Below, one piece after another: positions 32,962 to 37,364 of a DNA stretch of 37,364 bases. Under the pieces are notes generated by a model. That model was not told the DNA's origin. It saw only the letters and a list, made by a program, of their open reading frames with translations, and searched no databases. Numbering within the stretch: position 1 is the stretch's first letter; each line of letters starts with the position of its first letter. This stretch comes from Candidatus Faecaligallichristensenella faecipullorum. Lineage in GTDB: Bacteria > Bacillota > Clostridia > Christensenellales > Aristaeellaceae. Both the position numbers and the translations under genes were made by a program. Location of the stretch: NCBI GenBank assembly GCA_018716505.1, contig DVJW01000127.1:1-37364 (forward strand), read 5' to 3'.

Positions 32962-33555
32962 CTACCGGAACAGCATGGAAGCCACCTGGGCCTCCAGCGA
33001 AGCCCTGCTCTCGCGCAGGATGGCTTCATAGCTGCAGTTGATTTCAACCCCCTGGCGCTTGAGCACAAAGCCGCCGGCCATGGGCCTTTTTTCCCCGGAA
33101 AGGGTGAGCGCGCCAGAAGCGCCCCTTTTCTCCAGCTCCGCGTTGACTTCCGCCAAAAACGCCTGGCTGTAAAGCTTTCCGTCGGCCGGGCTGACGACGA
33201 TCTCCTCGCCGCCCTGGGCCGATTCCAGGAGCAGGCGCTTTATATAGGCCCGCGCCCGCTCCTCGTCCATGGCGCGCATTTTTGAAAGCGCATCCTCAAA
33301 GGCCCGGTCGATCATTTGCCGCTTCATGGCGAGCAGATTCTTGCGTTCATCCAGCTCGGCCATGCGCAACATGCGGTCCCTCAGGCCCGCGCATTCCTTG
33401 CGCGCCTCATCCATGGCCTGCTCGCGCCGCTTTTCAATTTCGGCCTGAGACCGGCGCTGGGTCTCCTGCGACCGCTCATTGGCTTCGCGCAGGGTCTGCG
33501 CCGCGCTCTGCCGGGCATCCTCCAGGATTTTCTCGGTAATGGCATCCACCTTCAT
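32962..33555 (-). CDS. ntpE: V-type ATP synthase subunit E (peripheral stalk)
   Basis: A peripheral-stalk subunit of 197 residues that pairs with the small H/G-type subunit to hold the head still. The N-terminal ~110 residues form a charged coiled coil rich in Glu, Arg and Gln (MKVDAITEKILEDARQSAAQ). The C-terminal globular part ends with GVEINCSYEAILRESRASLE, a conserved pattern. The ATG has AAAGGAGGCG upstream. The 40-base gap to K holds nothing notable. Confidence 0.92.
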   Translation of the reverse strand: MKVDAITEKILEDARQSAAQTLREANERSQETQRRSQAEIEKRREQAMDEARKECAGLRDRMLRMAELDERKNLLAMKRQMIDRAFEDALSKMRAMDEERARAYIKRLLLESAQGGEEIVVSPADGKLYSQAFLAEVNAELEKRGASGALTLSGEKRPMAGGFVLKRQGVEINCSYEAILRESRASLEAQVASMLFR

Positions 33556-33595
33556 ACGCTGGCGCCTCCTTTCATCTATGGGAATGGGGCCAGCC

Positions 33596-34069
33596 TTACA
33601 GCACCGCGTTCACCATCAGGAACGAGGCCAGCAGCGCCAAAATCGCGTAGGTCTCCACCATAACCGTCATCAGAATGCCCTTGCCGCCCATATCCGAACG
33701 GCGGCCCAACAGGCCGATGGCCGAAGCCGCCACCTTGCCCTGGAAAATTGCGGAGATCAGGCCCACAATGGCAATGGGCAGGCAGCTAACCAACATGAGC
33801 AGTCCCTGCGCGGTGGTCATGGGCACCAATCCGCTTCCGCCCAAAATGCCCATGGACTGCAAAACGATAAAGCCAATCAGGAAACCATAGATACCCTGGG
33901 TGCCGGGCAGCAGTTCCAGCACCAGCGCCTGGCCGAACACATTGGGATTCTCCGAGCACACCCCGGCGCTGGCCTGGCCCGCAATGGCCACGCCCCTCGC
34001 CGAACCGATACCCGCCATCAAAACCGCCAACGCAGCGCCCAACAGACCCAAAATCTGACCAAATTCCAT
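33596..34069 (-). CDS. ntpK: V-type ATP synthase subunit K (c-ring proteolipid)
   Basis: The rotor-ring proteolipid, 157 residues with four membrane helices (two fused hairpins). The Na+-site residues known from Enterococcus hirae NtpK are all here: Leu54, Thr57 and Gln58 in LPGTQGIYG, Gln110 in FQGKVAAS, and the essential Glu139 in MVETYAIL. Only one carboxylate per subunit is therefore present, as in other duplicated c subunits of V-type pumps. Na+ coupling is predicted from this set. The ATG follows GAGGAGG. Confidence 0.95.
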   Translation of the reverse strand: MEFGQILGLLGAALAVLMAGIGSARGVAIAGQASAGVCSENPNVFGQALVLELLPGTQGIYGFLIGFIVLQSMGILGGSGLVPMTTAQGLLMLVSCLPIAIVGLISAIFQGKVAASAIGLLGRRSDMGGKGILMTVMVETYAILALLASFLMVNAVL

Positions 34070-34121
34070 AACCGTTTCCTCCTCATGATGTTATAGATCG
34101 TTCTACCCATTCAGACCCTGT

Positions 34122-36041
34122 TCACGCCTTGTCGGCGTCCAAATCGACGTCCACATACCGGGGCGCCGCCTTGAGGGGGGCAAAGGCTTCGCCCTCGCCC
34201 TCGTAAAACTTGCCAAAGAACTCGATGTACTGAAGCCTGCAGGCGTGCACATACGCGCCCAGCGCGTTGATGGCCAGGTTAAAGGTATGGCCGCCCACCA
34301 GAATCGCGATGCCCGCCACATAGCCGAGGGGGCTGGTCATCACCATGCCGGCCACGGTATTGATGACCAAGCCGATCACCCCGGTGGCCAGGCCCATGCC
34401 AAACAGGCGGATATAGCTGAGTATGTCGCTCAGATAGCTGGTCACGTTGTACAGCGCGCCCAGGCCGCTGACCAGCTTGGAGAAGATGTTGCCCTGCTTG
34501 GCCCTGCCCGCGGTCAGCAGGATGCCCACCGCGCCCACGATGGCCAACACGCCGCCCACATTGGGCGACAGCAACATCAAAATCAATCCGCCAATGAGCA
34601 ACAGCCAAAATCCCTGGTCAAACAGGGCATCCAGCGGCTTTCCGCGCTTGAAATTCATGTAGGCCGCCACGCCCATGCCCACGAAGATATGCACCACGCC
34701 CACGCCCAGGCACAGGATCATCATCTGCATGGGCTGACCCATGGGCGAGAACATCAGCGGCTCCACCTCCACGCCGAACCAGCCGCCATACATGGCGCCC
34801 CAGAACACCGTGCCAATGCCGCCGTAAATCAATATCCTGGCGATCTGGCCCACCATGCCCCTGGGCTTGATCTTCCAGGTGGCCAACATGGCCACGATGG
34901 CCATGACAATGCCGTACCCGGCGTCCGAAACCATCATGCCGAAAAAGCAGATAAAAAACGGCGCCATGATAAAGGTGGGATCCAGCCCCCGGGAATCGGG
35001 CAGCGAATACAGCTCGACAATGCTCTCAAAGGGCCGGGCAAAGCGGTTGTTGTGCAGCAGCGTGGGCGGCTTTTCCTCGGGCAGAGGATCGGAAAACTCC
35101 AGGGCGAAATGGCGGGTGATTTTGGAGATCTTTTGTTCAAGCGTCTCCATCACATCCACCGGTACCCATCCGCTCATCAGAAACGCGCTTTGGGTGCCCA
35201 GAAACTCGCCCGAGGCCTGCATCCGGTCCATCTCCATGGCCTCCACATCCCTGAGCAGCTTGAGCTCATCCCGGGATTTGGCCAGCTTTTCCATCTCGGA
35301 TTGCAGCTGCTTTTCCACCTCGTCCAACCGGGCCAGCTGATCGTTCACGCGATCCATTTCCATATCCGGCGGATACTTGAGGTCCTTGAAATGCACCTTG
35401 TTCGCGCCGCGCTCCCGAAGGATTTCCTCAAAAGCCGCCTCCTGGCTCAGATGACAGGCCACCACCGCGCTCACGCCATCCAGGCCCCGGGAAATCTCCT
35501 CCAGCGCGCCCGGCACCTCCATCTGATCCAACTGGCTGCAAAACTCGCCAAACTCCTTTTCCGGAACCTGGATGAGCTCGATTCGGGCGCTCTTGGTGTC
35601 GCCCACCCGCTCCAGGGGAATGCCCAGTTCCTTCCACGGGAAGAGCGCCTTCAGCGAAGCCTCCAACCGGGCGCGTTGGGCGCGCAGTTCGCCCCGGGTG
35701 CGCTCAATCTGCTCCACCCGTTCCACAATGCCCATGCCCTCCCGGCGATAGGCCCGGGCGCTGATGACCGCCTCGTCGTCCGCCACCGGCCGGGTATTGA
35801 ACAGGCTGCCCTTTGCGGCCTTGGCGCATCGATCCAGCTGATCAATGGTCCAGTCCAGACGGATCACCCTTCTTTGGGCTTCTTCCCAATGATCCCGGTC
35901 TCCGCCCAAATACTTCTGGAGCTCCTCTTCCTGATGGTGGATAATCTGGACGCAGCCCATGCGCTGCAAAAGCCTGAGCAGCCGGTGGCGGTCCTGGTTC
36001 ATCCCCACCAGGGTGATCTTTTTCATCTCAACGATTGCCAT
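34122..36041 (-). CDS. ntpI: V-type ATP synthase subunit I (a-type stator)
   Basis: The large stator subunit, 639 residues: an N-terminal cytosolic half with coiled coils and a C-terminal half with about seven to eight membrane helices that forms the ion path. YIRLFGMGLATG near residue 545 and CRLQYIEFFGKFYEGEG near 602 carry the two arginines known to be important in this family. An in-frame extension to 36155 exists, but ATG 36041 begins MAIVEMKKITLVGMNQDRHRLL, the family start, with AAAGGA upstream. It overlaps the H-type gene by 14 bases. Confidence 0.95.
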   Translation of the reverse strand: MAIVEMKKITLVGMNQDRHRLLRLLQRMGCVQIIHHQEEELQKYLGGDRDHWEEAQRRVIRLDWTIDQLDRCAKAAKGSLFNTRPVADDEAVISARAYRREGMGIVERVEQIERTRGELRAQRARLEASLKALFPWKELGIPLERVGDTKSARIELIQVPEKEFGEFCSQLDQMEVPGALEEISRGLDGVSAVVACHLSQEAAFEEILRERGANKVHFKDLKYPPDMEMDRVNDQLARLDEVEKQLQSEMEKLAKSRDELKLLRDVEAMEMDRMQASGEFLGTQSAFLMSGWVPVDVMETLEQKISKITRHFALEFSDPLPEEKPPTLLHNNRFARPFESIVELYSLPDSRGLDPTFIMAPFFICFFGMMVSDAGYGIVMAIVAMLATWKIKPRGMVGQIARILIYGGIGTVFWGAMYGGWFGVEVEPLMFSPMGQPMQMMILCLGVGVVHIFVGMGVAAYMNFKRGKPLDALFDQGFWLLLIGGLILMLLSPNVGGVLAIVGAVGILLTAGRAKQGNIFSKLVSGLGALYNVTSYLSDILSYIRLFGMGLATGVIGLVINTVAGMVMTSPLGYVAGIAILVGGHTFNLAINALGAYVHACRLQYIEFFGKFYEGEGEAFAPLKAAPRYVDVDLDADKA

Positions 36042-36363
36042 TTGACACAATCCTTTCGAAGATGGCCTGTCCGGCCTTGCCCAGGTTCCCCTGGGCCTTT
36101 TCCCGGATATTCTCCCGCTGAAGCGACCTGCGCACCTCCAGCGTGCGGATCTCATCCCGAGTGCCCACCCGCACCTCGTCGATCAAGCGCTGGGCCTCTT
36201 CCCGGATCTCCTTCACCGCTTCACGCTCGGAAATCATACAGGCCTCCTCGGTGGATTTTATCATCTCGCGCGCCTGTTTGGCGGCTTCCAACCTGATCTC
36301 CTCAGCCGCCTTTTCGGCCTGCTCGATTTTGCTCAGCAGATCCAGCGACAATTTCCTCACCAC
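36028..36363 (-). CDS. ntpH: V-type ATP synthase small peripheral-stalk subunit (H/G type)
   Basis: A 111-residue, highly charged coiled-coil protein (LSKIEQAEKAAEEIRLEAAKQAREMIKSTEEA) at the position where ATPase operons carry the E partner subunit, so it should form the peripheral stalk with NtpE. The start is GTG at 36363 or the adjacent GTG at 36360; the second is better spaced from AGAAGG. It overlaps ntpI by 14 bases and lies 36 bases downstream of upp with no terminator between. Confidence 0.85.
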   Translation of the reverse strand: MVRKLSLDLLSKIEQAEKAAEEIRLEAAKQAREMIKSTEEACMISEREAVKEIREEAQRLIDEVRVGTRDEIRTLEVRRSLQRENIREKAQGNLGKAGQAIFERIVSNGNR

Positions 36364-36399
36364 CCTTCTTCCATGTTCCCATTCTCCCTGGATTGATGG

Positions 36400-37044
<645 letters not shown>

Positions 37045-37088
37045 TCACAGTAGAAGTTTATGATTTCCCTGAATACACTTTGAACCTC

Positions 37089-37117
37089 ATTCTACCATAC
37101 ATAACCTGATCTTTCAA
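37089..37117 (-). promoter_or_regulatory. Sigma-A promoter of upp and the V-ATPase operon
   Basis: On the minus strand TTGAAA (37112-37117), a 17-base spacer and TAGAAT (37089-37094) lie about 60 bases before the upp ATG. It is the only clear promoter for the ten-gene run upp to ntpD. Confidence 0.7.
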
Positions 37118-37162
37118 TTGTTTCCGAAAGATTGCCAAGTTCTTTTCCATGGACTCTCAAGT

Positions 37163-37364
37163 TTATACATCTTCGTCTTCCACCACGGCGCCAGGTTCAG
37201 GCGTTATACGCACCTCGGGCATTGCGCCGGCTTCGGGCGTCGTATTCGCATTGGGCGTCGCGCTGGGCGCAGGCGTTGCGCTGGGCTCGGGCGTTACGCT
37301 GGGCTCGGGCGTTGCGCTGGGCTCGGGCGTTGCGCTGGGCTCGGGCGTCGAGTTGGCCTCGGGC
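37163..37364 (-). CDS. 3' end of a gene with a TPEPSA repeat tail (partial)
   Basis: The minus strand reads from the window edge to a TAA at 37163-37165, about 67 codons. It encodes hexapeptide repeats (TPEPSA, with TPEPSV and TPAPSA variants), degenerating towards an acidic end VVEDEDV. Underlying this is an 18-base DNA repeat close to GCGCTGGGCTCGGGCGTT. Such Thr/Pro/Ser-rich acidic tails are found on secreted or surface proteins as linkers, but the body of the gene lies outside the window, so nothing more can be said of function. No clear terminator separates it from upp. Confidence 0.75.
   Translation of the reverse strand, partial: PEANSTPEPSATPEPSATPEPSVTPEPSATPAPSATPNANTTPEAGAMPEVRITPEPGAVVEDEDV

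Noticed and set aside
34245-36296. 683-codon open frame opposite ntpI
   Set aside because: Its translation is His/Gln-rich with no family features; ntpI on the other strand is unmistakable.
37200-37364. Regular repeats considered as a CRISPR array
   Set aside because: The units are contiguous 18-base coding repeats without spacers and translate to TPEPSA.

Overview
The window looks like chromosome of a spore-forming, GC-rich anaerobic member of the Clostridia. The grounds are a gerA-type germinant receptor operon behind a sigma-G-like promoter, a complete V-type ATPase operon, a tryptophan T-box leader, strong Shine-Dalgarno sites, several TTG and GTG starts, and a set of cytosolic carbohydrate-active enzymes. 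No phage, transposase, CRISPR array, rRNA or tRNA gene was seen.

Layout. (1) 1-366 is a gene-free cascade of short hairpins followed by a sigma-G-like promoter. (2) 367-4110 is gerA-gerB-gerC, encoding a spore germinant receptor. (3) 4147-7402 is a glycoside hydrolase (GH106-like) with its own sigma-A promoter, converging on (4) a minus-strand trio at 7417-12370: a BNR-repeat sialidase-like protein, a zinc-finger protein of unknown function and a GH3 enzyme. (5) 12514-15639 is a promoter, a Trp-specific T-box and a three-gene ABC transporter of the TrpXYZ type. (6) On the minus strand, 15641-23405 carries a VOC protein, sbcD-sbcC, thiI with its cysteine desulfurase, and a DUF6106-like membrane protein. 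(7) 23718-26772 encodes a zinc-ribbon membrane protein and a GH127-like enzyme, both with TTG starts. (8) 26773-27110 is a second hairpin cluster bounded by a duplicated terminator hairpin. (9) 27111-27632 encodes an XRE regulator with membrane segments. (10) On the minus strand, 27839-37029 carries upp followed by the V-ATPase genes H-I-K-E-C-F-A-B-D. (11) 37163-37364 is the 3' end of a gene with a Thr-Pro-Glu-Pro-Ser-Ala repeat tail.

How the genes fit together. The four carbohydrate enzymes lack signal peptides and should act in the cytosol on imported oligosaccharides, but no sugar transporter is present here. The ABC transporter is predicted to import tryptophan: the leader has a UGG specifier, and its UGGC T-box bulge matches the acceptor end of tRNA-Trp. 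The cysteine desulfurase probably supplies sulfur to ThiI for 4-thiouridine in tRNA. The V-ATPase c subunit retains the known Na+-binding residues, so Na+ coupling is predicted.

The best leads for something undescribed are the two hairpin clusters, especially 26790-27075, whose arms can pair in alternative ways; the zinc-finger protein embedded in the glycan operon; and terminator-like hairpins placed between genes that have no room for a new promoter. Most genes are otherwise recognisable housekeeping or accessory families.
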